Origin: an uncultured Clostridia bacterium
GTDB taxonomy: Bacteria > Bacillota_A > Clostridia > Christensenellales > CAG-138
DNA length: 51,688 bases
NCBI GenBank assembly: GCA_946539625.1
Contig: CAMNHT010000001.1
Span: forward strand, 1-51,688
Direction of reading: 5' to 3'
The position numbers were made by a program, and so were the translations under genes. The notes beneath the pieces were generated by a model, which had not been told where the DNA came from, did not search any database, and was given only the letters and a program-made list of their open reading frames with translations. This document shows positions 32,196-40,967 of this stretch, one piece after another. Each line of letters starts with the position of its first letter. Within the stretch, counting starts at the first letter, position 1.

Positions 32196-33869
32196 GTGCT
32201 CACGCGTTTACAAGTTTCGAATATTGCTTTGATAGATAAGTCCGACATTGCTTTCGATGCGGGCTTTTCTGTATTGACCGGCGAAACCGGTGCGGGCAAG
32301 TCGATTCTCATCGAATCGGTCAGCTTCGTGCTCGGCGAACGCGCAAGCCGTGAAAGCATTCGCACAGGCGCGGACAAAGCGTCTGTTGAAGCGACGTTTC
32401 TGCTTTCCGCGGACTCCCCGGTTCGCGGATACCTGCGTGAGCAGCAGCTGGACAACGGTGACGAGCTCGTTCTGTACCGCGAACTTTCCGTAAGCGGGCG
32501 AAACGTCTGCCGCGCCAACGGCGTACTGATCGGCACGGCGGAACTGAAAGCGATCGGGGATATGTTGGTCGATCTGCATGGGCAGCACGCGCACCAGTCG
32601 CTTCTGAATCCGGAAACGCATTTGCAGCTCATCGACGCATACGCGAAAAGCGACGCCGACGGGCTTTTGACCCGCATGGAAGAGGCAAGGCAGGCTGCGC
32701 TGAAAGCGGAACAGGATCTCGAAATCCTGAAAAAGGGTCTCAGAGAGCGCGAACGCCGCATCGACGTGATACGATTCCAAATGAAGGAGATCGACGCGGT
32801 GTCTCCGATCGAAGGCGAGGAAGAACAATTGGAAGCCGATCGTCTGCGTATGCGCAATGCAGAGGCGATCATGGAGGGACTGAATACCGCGTATGACGCG
32901 CTGTTTGCAGACGGCGGCGTGCTGTCTGCGCTGACCGATGCCCGAAACGCGCTGACCCATATAGGAGCGTATGATGAAACTTACCGAAAGCTGTCCGAAC
33001 GGACCGATGAAGCGTATTATTCCCTTGAGGACGTCGCTTACGAGCTTCGCGACGGACGCGATGCGTTCCGGTTCGACCCGGATCTGCTTGAACAAACGGA
33101 AAGTCGTCTGGCGTCGCTCCAAAATCTGAAACGCAAATACGGCGCGTCGATTGCGGAAATTCTTGCGTTCCGCGACAGCCTGGAAAACGAGTATCGCGTC
33201 CTGAGCGACGGAGACAATCAGATCGAAGCGTTGGAAAAGGCGTACCGTAATGCCGTCGACACATTCGGAACACTTGCGGAACACCTGTCCGAACGCCGAA
33301 AGGCGGCTGCACAGAAGCTGATGCGGGAGACGATCGCAGAGCTGAACGGCATGGGAATGCCGCATGCCGCGATGGAAACGGCGTTTATGAAGATTCCGAA
33401 GGAGCAGCTTTCGGAAACCGGCGTCGATTCCGTGGCGTTTTTACTGTCCGCAAACCGCGGCGAACCGGTCAAGCCGCTCGTCAAGGTCGCAAGCGGCGGC
33501 GAAATGTCTCGTATCATGCTTGCCATGAAAGCGGCGCTGTCGGACGCGGACCGGATCGAAACGCTGATTTTCGATGAAATCGACACGGGCATTTCCGGTA
33601 TGGTCGCAAACGCCGTTGCCGAAAAAATGCGCGCGCTCGGACGAAAGCATCAGGTGCTTTGCGTCACGCATCTGCCGCAGATCGCCGCATACGCCGACGC
33701 GCAATATGTTGCATATAAGTACGCCGACGAAGAAAAGACACATAGCGTCACGCGGAGATTGACTGCAGCCGATCGCCCCAAAGAGATCGCGCGGATCATG
33801 GGCAGCGACGAACACGACGAAGCCGCCATGGAGCATGCAAAGAGACTCCTCGCGTCAGCGGGTAATTGA
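32196..33869 (+). CDS. recN: DNA repair protein RecN
   Basis: RecN is an SMC-like ATPase that acts at double-strand breaks. The 557-aa protein has Walker A GETGAGKS (about 28-35), long coiled coils in the middle (about 155-390) and the C-terminal ATPase half with ASGGEMSRIMLAMK (about 430) and IFDEIDTGISG (about 458). VTHLPQIAAYAD is intact. The GTG at 32196 follows GGAGG at short spacing and gives the family start LTRLQVSNIALID. A terminator follows. Confidence 0.94.
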   Translation: MLTRLQVSNIALIDKSDIAFDAGFSVLTGETGAGKSILIESVSFVLGERASRESIRTGADKASVEATFLLSADSPVRGYLREQQLDNGDELVLYRELSVSGRNVCRANGVLIGTAELKAIGDMLVDLHGQHAHQSLLNPETHLQLIDAYAKSDADGLLTRMEEARQAALKAEQDLEILKKGLRERERRIDVIRFQMKEIDAVSPIEGEEEQLEADRLRMRNAEAIMEGLNTAYDALFADGGVLSALTDARNALTHIGAYDETYRKLSERTDEAYYSLEDVAYELRDGRDAFRFDPDLLEQTESRLASLQNLKRKYGASIAEILAFRDSLENEYRVLSDGDNQIEALEKAYRNAVDTFGTLAEHLSERRKAAAQKLMRETIAELNGMGMPHAAMETAFMKIPKEQLSETGVDSVAFLLSANRGEPVKPLVKVASGGEMSRIMLAMKAALSDADRIETLIFDEIDTGISGMVANAVAEKMRALGRKHQVLCVTHLPQIAAYADAQYVAYKYADEEKTHSVTRRLTAADRPKEIARIMGSDEHDEAAMEHAKRLLASAGN

Positions 33870-33883
33870 CACCGGACGCACCG

Positions 33884-33910
33884 AAAAAGACCTTTCACGG
33901 GTCTTTTTTT
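33884..33910 (+). terminator. Intrinsic terminator after recN
   Basis: AAAAAGACC-TTTCAC-GGGTCTTTTTTT: a 7-9 bp stem running into an eight-base T tract. Confidence 0.87.
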
Positions 33911-33939
33911 GTATGCTTTTTTTCCTCCGGCGCACGCTA
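33911..33939 (+). promoter_or_regulatory. Possible sigma-G/F-type promoter of spoIVB
   Basis: GTATG, a 17-bp spacer and CACGCTA fit the forespore pattern (GYATA, about 17, CATnnTA) with one mismatch in each box. It lies directly between the recN terminator and spoIVB, which is a forespore gene in Bacillus. Read by eye only. Confidence 0.4.
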
Positions 33940-33959
33940 TCGGAAAGGAGATGAGAATC

Positions 33960-35156
33960 ATGAAACGATATGTGCGCATCTTCAGCATGCTGCTTTGTGC
34001 GCTGCTGCTTGGATGGTATTGCTCGCCGCGGGTGTATCGGATCCTGCATCTGCCGGGTGTTGTCGATCTTACGACGGAGCTGACGGCTCCGACGCTTTCG
34101 GCAGCGTCGGATGCGCGTCTCGTACGAAACAGCGGAGACGAGCGTATTGCGGAAAAGACGGAGCAGACGAAACGGATCGAGCTGTTTGGCATTCTGCCCT
34201 TAAGAAACGTAGCCGTCTCGACAAATCAAAGAACGGTTGCAGTCAGCGGAAAAACGGTCGGTGTGATCCTGAAAACCGAAGGCGTGCAGATCGTCGGCTT
34301 TGAAACGATTGAAACGGAAACGGGCGACATTTGTCCGGCGGTTTCCGCCGGGCTCAGAGAGGGCGATATGATCACCGCGATCAACGGACAGCCGATCGCC
34401 GATTCCGACGCGTTTTCGGGACTGTGTATGGATGCAGGTGAAAGCTGTACGCTGACGTACCTGCGTGACGGCAGAACGTATTCCGCGTCGCTGACCTTCG
34501 TGTCGGACAGAAACGGGGAAAAACGGATCGGCGCATGGGTCAGAGACAGCACGTCCGGCATCGGAACGCTTTCGTTTTATGATCGAACCTCCGGAATGTA
34601 CGCCGCGCTGGGGCATGGCGTGACGGACGTCGATTCGCAGAAGCTGATTGCACCCGCAACCGGGTTTATCACAGACGCGTCGATCCTGCGCATCCGCAAG
34701 GGCGACGGGGACCGGGCGGGAGAGTTGATCGGGCAATTCTCGACGGATCCGGCAGAGGCCGTCGGAACGATCGAACAGAATACGCAATTCGGCGTCAGCG
34801 GCGTGCTTACAGCGTTTTCCGATCCGAGTGCACGCATTCTCGAAATTGCGCAAAGCGGTGCGGCGCATAAAGGCGACGCATACATTCTTTCCGCCGCGGA
34901 CGGAGGCGTATCGGCATATTCCGTTCGCGTGATCCGTGTTGACGTCCAGTCCTCACCGGAGACGCAGGGAATGATGATCGAGATCACGGATCCGTCGCTG
35001 CTGGAAAAAACAGGCGGCATCGTGCAGGGCATGAGCGGCAGCCCGCTGATCCAGGACGGACGGCTCGTCGGAGTCGTCACACATGTTTTTTTAAGTCAGC
35101 CGACGCGCGGATACTGTATTTATGCCGAATGGATGGCAAATGAACTCCTTCCCTAA
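33960..35156 (+). CDS. spoIVB: Stage IV sporulation protein B, PDZ-S55 serine peptidase
   Basis: SpoIVB is secreted by the forespore into the intermembrane space and triggers processing of pro-sigma-K. The 398-aa protein has an N-terminal membrane anchor (about 6-22), a PDZ domain (about 115-185; AGLREGDMITAINGQPI) and an S55 peptidase domain with His in ALGHGVTD (about 214-221) and the Ser in GMSGSPL (about 357-363). The ATG at 33960 is 9 bases after AAAGGAG, which leaves no room for the ATG at 33951. The next gene is at the canonical spo0A position. Confidence 0.94.
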   Translation: MKRYVRIFSMLLCALLLGWYCSPRVYRILHLPGVVDLTTELTAPTLSAASDARLVRNSGDERIAEKTEQTKRIELFGILPLRNVAVSTNQRTVAVSGKTVGVILKTEGVQIVGFETIETETGDICPAVSAGLREGDMITAINGQPIADSDAFSGLCMDAGESCTLTYLRDGRTYSASLTFVSDRNGEKRIGAWVRDSTSGIGTLSFYDRTSGMYAALGHGVTDVDSQKLIAPATGFITDASILRIRKGDGDRAGELIGQFSTDPAEAVGTIEQNTQFGVSGVLTAFSDPSARILEIAQSGAAHKGDAYILSAADGGVSAYSVRVIRVDVQSSPETQGMMIEITDPSLLEKTGGIVQGMSGSPLIQDGRLVGVVTHVFLSQPTRGYCIYAEWMANELLP

Positions 35157-35259
35157 TTACCGTTGTTTTTCATTGAATTACCGAATCGTGTCATAATATG
35201 CAGGTAGATTTTTCCTGCGGCATCGGTCAGAATAGAGAAAGGAGAGGGGGGGAGAACCG

Positions 35260-36000
35260 ATGCGGATCCTGCTGCTGACCGATCAAAGGGAAACGGCACG
35301 CGCGTATCGCGACGCTGCCGATCAATACGGGAACCTGCGCCTTTGCGTGCTGAAAAACATTGCGCAGGTCCTTGAATGTCTGTACCGCGAGTCGTTTGAC
35401 GCGCTGCTGGCCGATGATCCGATGATCCTGCATCCGCAGATAAGAAATTGTCACGTCCGATGGCCGGATCTTACGTTCCTGCTCGTCGATAAACCGATCG
35501 AAACTGCACAGATCCCGGATAATCTCACATTCTGCTTTTTAAGAGACAATGAAGCGAAAGACGTTCTTAAGCGGATCGCAGGATTCCCGAAAGGCCTGCG
35601 ATACATCTGTGATACGAAGCAGACGGTATCCGGCTTTCTGCAGCAAGCGGGCGTGCCGGTGTCTCTCAACGGTTTTGCGTATCTTTGTACGGCGCTGCGG
35701 CTGATCCTTTCGCAGGACCATCCGCTTGATATACAGGAAGTCAATGCCGTTTATGCATTTGTGTCAATGACAGAAGGGGTAAGCGTATCCGTTGCGGAAC
35801 ATGCGATCCGCACGGCGATCGACGTCGCATGGATGCGGGCGGATACGTCGTTGCTCGAACAACTGTTCGGTTATACGGTCCGATCGGATCGCGGTGCGCC
35901 TTCGAATGCGGCGTTTCTGTTTCGGGCTGCGGATCATATCAAACTGACAAGGGAGGGGAAATCGAATGACTTTGGAAGAAATGCATGCGATGGAGAATGA
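35260..36000 (+). CDS. spo0A: Spo0A-like sporulation regulator with degenerate receiver domain
   Basis: This gene holds the conserved spo0A place after spoIVB. The C-terminal half (about 122-230) is a clear Spo0A DNA-binding domain: AGVPVSLNGFAYLCTALRLI, the recognition-helix region SVAEHAIRTAIDVAWMRAD, LFGYTV and PSNAAFLFRAADHIKL. The N-terminal receiver (1-105) is eroded. Where Spo0A has the acidic pair DD it reads TD (Asp8), the phosphoacceptor strand reads DALLADDPM (Asp52/53 kept near the right place), and the conserved Thr and Lys of receiver domains are not recognisable (LLVDKP, CFLRDN). At 246 aa it is about 20 residues short of Bacillus Spo0A. Whether phosphorelay control still works is open. 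GGGGGGAG precedes the ATG, and the 3' end overlaps a second Spo0A-like gene by 35 bp. Confidence 0.75.
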   Translation: MRILLLTDQRETARAYRDAADQYGNLRLCVLKNIAQVLECLYRESFDALLADDPMILHPQIRNCHVRWPDLTFLLVDKPIETAQIPDNLTFCFLRDNEAKDVLKRIAGFPKGLRYICDTKQTVSGFLQQAGVPVSLNGFAYLCTALRLILSQDHPLDIQEVNAVYAFVSMTEGVSVSVAEHAIRTAIDVAWMRADTSLLEQLFGYTVRSDRGAPSNAAFLFRAADHIKLTREGKSNDFGRNACDGE

Positions 36001-36448
36001 GCTGCGGGCAAAGTACAGCAATCCGGACACGCTTCTTGACGCGACGATCAACGCGGTGATGCGTGCGCTGTGCGTTCCGGCAAAGCTGCTGGGATATCGC
36101 TATATTTTTCTTGCCGTGCGATTCATCCGCACGCGTCCGCCGCTGCTCCGGAGCACAACAAAGAAAGAACTGTATCCATACATCGAACGCTGCATGAACA
36201 CGACCAAGCCGATGATCATGCGAACGATGCACTACGCAATCGAACGCGCCTGGAAACGTGCCGATCCCGAGGTGCTGTATAACTATCTCGGGCTGCGCGG
36301 CAAGAACCTCAAAGATCCGCCGGGCAACCTCGAATACGTCTACCTGATTGCGGAGCGCGTCCGCCTGATCATCGGCGACCCCGCATGGGAGGAGCATTAT
36401 CAACGTGTGATGACAGAGATGAAACGGATCTACCCATGGCTAAACTGA
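35966..36448 (+). CDS. Receiver-less Spo0A DNA-binding-domain paralog
   Basis: The 160-aa protein matches the Spo0A C-terminal domain across most of its length but has no receiver. Compare ALCVPAKLLGYRYIFLAVRF (34-53) with the GVPAHIKGYLYLREAI region of Bacillus Spo0A, and LYPYIERCMNTTKP followed by MRTMHYAIERAWKRAD (86-100) with LYPDIAKKFNTTASRVERA and IRHAIEVAWSRGN. LEYVYLIAERVRL matches the last helix. A strong GGGAGGGG (35951-35958) lies 7 bases before the ATG, inside the 3' end of the preceding gene, so both are made from one mRNA. An antagonist, partner or constitutive form of Spo0A is possible; nothing in the sequence decides this. Confidence 0.72.
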   Translation: MTLEEMHAMENELRAKYSNPDTLLDATINAVMRALCVPAKLLGYRYIFLAVRFIRTRPPLLRSTTKKELYPYIERCMNTTKPMIMRTMHYAIERAWKRADPEVLYNYLGLRGKNLKDPPGNLEYVYLIAERVRLIIGDPAWEEHYQRVMTEMKRIYPWLN

Positions 36449-36478
36449 TTGACGAAACGATATCCGATATGCTAAAAT
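36449..36478 (+). promoter_or_regulatory. Sigma-A promoter of deoB-punA
   Basis: TTGACG, an 18-bp spacer and TAAAAT. The -35 overlaps the stop codon end of the preceding Spo0A-like gene. Confidence 0.6.
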
Positions 36479-36508
36479 ATATAAAAAGCAACGCATAGAG
36501 GTATCAAT

Positions 36509-37684
36509 ATGAAAAAGAGAGCAATTCTGATCGTTCTTGACAGCGCCGGAATCGGTGCGCTCCCGGACGCCGCGGATTTCGGCGACGTCGGAGCCAATAC
36601 CATCTGCAACATCTTTGAAAAGCGCGGGTATCTGAACGTGCCGAACATGCGAAAGCTCGGTCTTGCGCATATCGACGGCTGTAAGCTTCCAAAGGAAGAC
36701 GATGAGCTAATTGGAAGCTATTGTAAGTGCGCGGAACAGACGCATGCGAAAGATACCACCTGCGGACATTGGGAAATGGCCGGGCTTGCGCTTGACGAGG
36801 CGTTCAAGACGTATCCAAACGGATTTCCGAAGACGTTTATGGACGCATTCGAACAGCGTATCGGCCGCGGCACGCTCGGCAACGTCGTTGCGAGCGGTAC
36901 ACAGATCATTCAGGAGCTCGGCGATGAGCACGTGCGTACCGGCAAGCCGATCATCTATACGAGCGCAGACAGCGTGTTCCAGATCGCGGCGCACGAGGAA
37001 GTCATTCCGCTTAAGGAGCTGTACCGCATCTGCGAGATCGCGCGTGAAATGCTGACCGGCGAATACCTGGTCGGCCGCGTGATCGCGCGCCCGTTCCTCG
37101 GCGGAAACGGGGAATACAAGCGTACCGAAAACCGCAAAGATTACGCAGTAGCGCCGTTCAAGGATACGATCCTCGACGCGATTGCAAAAAAAGGCATGGA
37201 CGTCGTCGGCATCGGCAAGATCGAGGACATCTTCTGCCACCGCGGGATCACGACCGTTGACCACACCAAGAACAATCCGGACGGCATCCGCGCAACACAG
37301 CGTTTTTTGGATGAAGGGACGGGGGACTTTATCTTCACGAATCTTGTGGATACCGACATGCTGTACGGGCATCGCAACGATTGGGAAGGCTATGCGAAAG
37401 CACTTGAATATTTTGACGCACACCTGCCCGAAATGTATCTTTCGATGCAGGAGGGCGATCTCCTGATGGTTACGGCGGATCACGGCTGCGACCCGACGTT
37501 TCCCGGAACGGATCATACGCGCGAATACATTCCGCTTCTGATCTGCGGGAAGCACGTGAAGCACGGCGTCAACCTCGGCGTACGGAAGCAGTTTTCCGAC
37601 ATCGGCGCAACGATCTATGAATATCTCACCGGTGAAAGCTGGCGGGAAGGTAAATCATTCTTAAAGGATATCTGGGAGGATTGA
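36509..37684 (+). CDS. deoB: Phosphopentomutase
   Basis: DeoB interconverts (deoxy)ribose 1- and 5-phosphate in nucleoside breakdown and salvage. The 391-aa protein of the alkaline phosphatase fold has the N-terminal metal-site LIVLDSAGIGALPDA (7-21), the active-site Thr region KDTTCGHWEMAG, and the C-terminal metal ligands in TADHGCDPTFPGTDHTRE. GAGGT lies about 6 bases before the ATG. It is followed after 3 bp by punA, its natural partner. Confidence 0.95.
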   Translation: MKKRAILIVLDSAGIGALPDAADFGDVGANTICNIFEKRGYLNVPNMRKLGLAHIDGCKLPKEDDELIGSYCKCAEQTHAKDTTCGHWEMAGLALDEAFKTYPNGFPKTFMDAFEQRIGRGTLGNVVASGTQIIQELGDEHVRTGKPIIYTSADSVFQIAAHEEVIPLKELYRICEIAREMLTGEYLVGRVIARPFLGGNGEYKRTENRKDYAVAPFKDTILDAIAKKGMDVVGIGKIEDIFCHRGITTVDHTKNNPDGIRATQRFLDEGTGDFIFTNLVDTDMLYGHRNDWEGYAKALEYFDAHLPEMYLSMQEGDLLMVTADHGCDPTFPGTDHTREYIPLLICGKHVKHGVNLGVRKQFSDIGATIYEYLTGESWREGKSFLKDIWED

Positions 37685-37687
37685 AGC

Positions 37688-38512
37688 ATGGAAGACATTA
37701 TGAACATCATCAATAACGCAGTCGCGCTTCTGAAGGAGAAAGGCGCAGACAAGGCGACGATCGGCTTGATTCTCGGAAGCGGTCTCGGCGACTATGCGGA
37801 AACACTGGAGAACAAGCGTTTCGTGAACTATGCCGACATCGAGGGCTATCCCGTTTCGAAGGTGATCGGGCACAAGAACCGCTGCGTGATCGGCGAAAAA
37901 TACGGAAAAACCGTGATCGCGATGCAGGGACGTTTCCACTATTATGAGGGCTATCCGCAGGCGCTGCTTTCCCTCGGCGTTCGCACCATGAAAAAGCTCG
38001 GCGTCGAAAAACTGCTCGTCACGAATGCGGCGGGCGGCGTCAACATGAACTACCATGCGGGCGATCTGATGGTGATTTCCGACCACATCAATCTGTCCGG
38101 CAGCAATCCTTTGATCGGGAAAAATCTGGACGAGTTCGGACCGCGTTTCCCGGATCAGAGCAACGTGTACGACAAGGACCTTCGTGCAAGACTGATCGAG
38201 CTTGCAAAGCAGAACGGCATTGCCATGCAGGAAGGCGTTTATATCATGATGTCCGGTCCCTGCTATGAGACACCGGCAGAGATACGCATGGCGCGGATCA
38301 TCGGCGCCGACGCAGTCGGCATGTCCACCATCCCGGAAACCATGTGCGCCGCGCACTGCGGAATGAAGGTGGTCGGCATCAGCCTGATCACCAACATGGC
38401 GGCAGGCGTGCTGGACCAGCCGCTTTCCCATGCGGAGGTCACGGAGACTGCCGCAAAGGCAACCGTGAAGTTCACTGCGCTTGTCGATCTGATCTTACGG
38501 AAATTGTTCTGA
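37688..38512 (+). CDS. punA: Purine-nucleoside phosphorylase
   Basis: This enzyme splits purine nucleosides with phosphate, giving base and (deoxy)ribose 1-phosphate, which DeoB uses. The 274-aa length and the motifs GLILGSGLGDYAETLE, QGRFHYYEGYP, VTNAAGGVNMNYHAGDLMVI and MSGPCYETPAEIRMAR place it in the trimeric PNP family. GGAGGA precedes the ATG. A hairpin shared with the convergent minus-strand operon follows. Confidence 0.94.
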   Translation: MEDIMNIINNAVALLKEKGADKATIGLILGSGLGDYAETLENKRFVNYADIEGYPVSKVIGHKNRCVIGEKYGKTVIAMQGRFHYYEGYPQALLSLGVRTMKKLGVEKLLVTNAAGGVNMNYHAGDLMVISDHINLSGSNPLIGKNLDEFGPRFPDQSNVYDKDLRARLIELAKQNGIAMQEGVYIMMSGPCYETPAEIRMARIIGADAVGMSTIPETMCAAHCGMKVVGISLITNMAAGVLDQPLSHAEVTETAAKATVKFTALVDLILRKLF

Positions 38513-38525
38513 AAAACAGCAATAC

Positions 38526-38556
38526 AAAACGGCTGCCGTCCGACGGACGACAGCCG
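38526..38556 (-). terminator. Hairpin terminator between punA and the cysS operon
   Basis: A long stem (CGGCTGTCGTCC / ACGGCAGCCG-type pairing, 38530-38556) is followed by TTTTGT on the minus strand. On the plus side the tail is CTCTTGTTG, a weaker but possible terminator for punA. Confidence 0.7.
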
Positions 38557-38574
38557 CTCTTGTTGTACAGAAGA

Positions 38575-39468
38575 TTATTTCTTGTCGGGAGCCGATTCCT
38601 TCTCGTCATCAAAATTGAATGCGCTTGAAGGCATCGACGGACCATGCACCTGCTGTTCTCTCGCCTTTTGCAGCTTTTCCTTGTCTGTATACTTGCGGGT
38701 CACAAGGAACAGTCCGATCAAACCTGCGACAGCCAGCCCGAGAAATACATAGTTCAGAACGGAGAGCAGCTTCATGGAGCATGCCCCGTAAAGCTTTGAA
38801 ATGAAGGAGCCGTCGTTTGCGTCGGAACGAACGTTTCCGAACGCGGACGTATAAACGACATGACCTCTTTCCCGATCGGCATCGCTTTCCGGATAGATGG
38901 GGTTATCGGCGTCGTCCATGAGATCGGTCTGGGCGTAGTATTTCGAATAATCGACGCTGCCGCCTCCGCAGCTCATCAAGCCGCCGCTTGTTGCCGGGAA
39001 CTTCGTCTGGTCATCTTTATAGAGACTGTAGGCCTTATTGATGAACGCCGAGATTTCCTGGATCTCCATTTTTTCGTTATCGGCAGAGTACGGACCGTAG
39101 GTGACCTCTCTTGTTTCTCCGCCGCCGCCCATGCAGGAAAAGCCGCTCGAAGCGGATTCCGTTGCGGTATAGGTCAGCGTGCCGTCCTCGATCAGATCGG
39201 GGAAGGTGTCTTTATAGGCATCCGTAATTTTATAGTAGGTCAGTTTATTGCTGTAAAGCACAGTCTGCAGACCGTTTACGAGCGCCATGAACAGCATGAT
39301 CGCCGCAAGCGCAAAATACAGGATGCGCATGTATTTCTTTGCTTTGTCCTTGGAGTCGTCCTTGAAATTCTCCATAGTGAAAAGCCTGCCGCTGCCCTTG
39401 ATTGCGCCGACGAGTACGTAAACGCCCATTGCGAGCAGAAGAATCGGAAAAAGCAGTCCTAAACCCAT
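38575..39468 (-). CDS. Three-helix membrane protein of unknown function
   Basis: I do not recognise the family. The 297-aa protein has two N-terminal membrane segments (about 3-22 and 49-69, YFALAAIMLFMALVNGLQT) and one near the C-terminus (about 236-257, SVLNYVFLGLAVAGLIGLFL). The region between is extracytoplasmic and about 165 aa long, with two Gly/Cys patches (SGFSCMGGGGE and GLMSCGGGSVDYS). The cytoplasmic tail is charged and ends ESAPDKK. AAGGAGA lies 6 bases before the ATG. It is 41 bp after cysS and probably co-transcribed with it. Confidence 0.7.
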   Translation of the reverse strand: MGLGLLFPILLLAMGVYVLVGAIKGSGRLFTMENFKDDSKDKAKKYMRILYFALAAIMLFMALVNGLQTVLYSNKLTYYKITDAYKDTFPDLIEDGTLTYTATESASSGFSCMGGGGETREVTYGPYSADNEKMEIQEISAFINKAYSLYKDDQTKFPATSGGLMSCGGGSVDYSKYYAQTDLMDDADNPIYPESDADRERGHVVYTSAFGNVRSDANDGSFISKLYGACSMKLLSVLNYVFLGLAVAGLIGLFLVTRKYTDKEKLQKAREQQVHGPSMPSSAFNFDDEKESAPDKK

Positions 39469-39509
39469 ATGTGTTCTCCTTTTCAGAATGATTGATAGAT
39501 CGGGAGGGA

Positions 39510-40895
39510 TTAAAGCTTCTTCAGCTTTGCGCCGTCCTTCGTGTCTTCTACGGCAAAGCCCATTGCTTTGAGCTGTTCGCGGATCTCATCGGCTTTCGCC
39601 CAGTTCTTTGCCTGTTTCGCTTCCTTGCGTGCTTCGAGAAGCGCAATCGCTTCCTCGGGGAAGTCTTCCTTCTTTTCCTTTACGACAAGTCCCAAAACGC
39701 CGTTCAGCTCTGCATAGCGCGCTTTGACGGCTTCGATCGCGGCTTTCGTGTGTGCGCCGGTCGCAAAGATGTTAATCCAGCGGGCAAAATCAAACAGCAC
39801 GCCGAGCGCGTCCGCCGTATTAAGGTCGTCGTCCATCGCATCGTTGAACCGATCACGGAACCCGTCGAGCTCTGCGCTGACTTTGGAATCATCTGCCGCT
39901 TCGTCGATCGCGGTATCGAACAGACGGTCGCGCGCCGTGTAGAGACGGTTCAGACTCGTCACGGCCTGATCCATCAGCTCGCGCGAGAAGTTGACCGGAT
40001 TGCGGTAGTTTGCGGTGAGCAGAAACAGACGAACAGCTTCCAGGTCGTATTCCTTCGCGATATCGCGCACCAGGAAGAAGTTGCCCAGGGACTTACTCAT
40101 CTTCTGGTTGTTGATGTTGATATAGCCGTTGTGCATCCAGTAATGAACAAACGGCTTGCCCGTTGCGCCTTCGCTTTGCGCGATCTCATTCTCATGATGC
40201 GGGAAAATGAGGTCCATACCGCCGCCGTGGATGTCAAAGGTTTCGCCGAGATACTTCATGCTCATTGCGGAGCATTCGATATGCCATCCGGGACGACCTT
40301 TGCCCCACGGGGAAGGCCAGCTCGGCTCGCCGGGCTTTTCACCCTTCCAAAGCGCGAAATCAAGCGGATCGCGCTTCTGCTCAGTTGGCGCGATGCGCGC
40401 GCCGTTTTCCATATCGTCGATATCCTGCCCCTTGAGCTTACCGTAGCCGGGAAAGCTGCGTACCGCAAAGTAGACGTCGCCGTTTTCGGTCGCATAGGCA
40501 TGCCCTTTTTCGATCAGCTTTTTGACGAGCTTGATGATATCGCCGATGTGCTCGGTCGCACGGGGATTGACCGTCGCGCGCTCAATGCCCAATGCGTCCG
40601 CATCCTGATAATATTCCTGGATAAACCGGTCACCGAGCTCCTTTACCGTGATGCCGTCACGATTGGCGCGGTTGATCATCTTGTCGTCGATGTCGGTAAA
40701 GTTCTGAACGTATTTGACCTTGTATCCGCGATATTCGAGGTATCGGCGCATTGTATCGAATACGACGAACGGACGCGCGTTACCGATATGGAAATAATCA
40801 TATACGGTCGGACCGCATACGTACATGGAGATCTCGCCCTCCTTGATCGGTACGAGCGGCTCCTTCTTACGGGTCATGGTGTTGTAAACCTGCAT
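39510..40895 (-). CDS. cysS: Cysteinyl-tRNA synthetase
   Basis: CysS charges tRNA-Cys. The 461-aa class I enzyme has HIGN (36-39), the zinc ligands Cys27, Cys208, His233 and Glu237 (GGGMDLIFPHHENE), and KMSKS (265-269). The C-terminal anticodon domain is complete and ends in the usual GFAVEDTKDG. GAGGAGG precedes the ATG. Its leader is short and shows no T-box features, so constitutive expression is likely. Confidence 0.95.
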   Translation of the reverse strand: MQVYNTMTRKKEPLVPIKEGEISMYVCGPTVYDYFHIGNARPFVVFDTMRRYLEYRGYKVKYVQNFTDIDDKMINRANRDGITVKELGDRFIQEYYQDADALGIERATVNPRATEHIGDIIKLVKKLIEKGHAYATENGDVYFAVRSFPGYGKLKGQDIDDMENGARIAPTEQKRDPLDFALWKGEKPGEPSWPSPWGKGRPGWHIECSAMSMKYLGETFDIHGGGMDLIFPHHENEIAQSEGATGKPFVHYWMHNGYININNQKMSKSLGNFFLVRDIAKEYDLEAVRLFLLTANYRNPVNFSRELMDQAVTSLNRLYTARDRLFDTAIDEAADDSKVSAELDGFRDRFNDAMDDDLNTADALGVLFDFARWINIFATGAHTKAAIEAVKARYAELNGVLGLVVKEKKEDFPEEAIALLEARKEAKQAKNWAKADEIREQLKAMGFAVEDTKDGAKLKKL

Positions 40896-40967
40896 AGTAT
40901 CCTCCTCGGATCATCATACGAATGCACTCCGGGTGTATTCAAACAGATTGATCCTGTATTCTAACTA

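Noticed and set aside
39492..40964. 490-aa plus-strand ORF antisense to cysS
   Set aside because: It mirrors almost all of cysS, a clear synthetase; long antisense frames are common in GC-rich coding DNA, and no protein motif is seen.
40896..40967. T-box element before cysS
   Set aside because: The leader is about 65 bp and lacks the T-box sequence and terminator hairpin.
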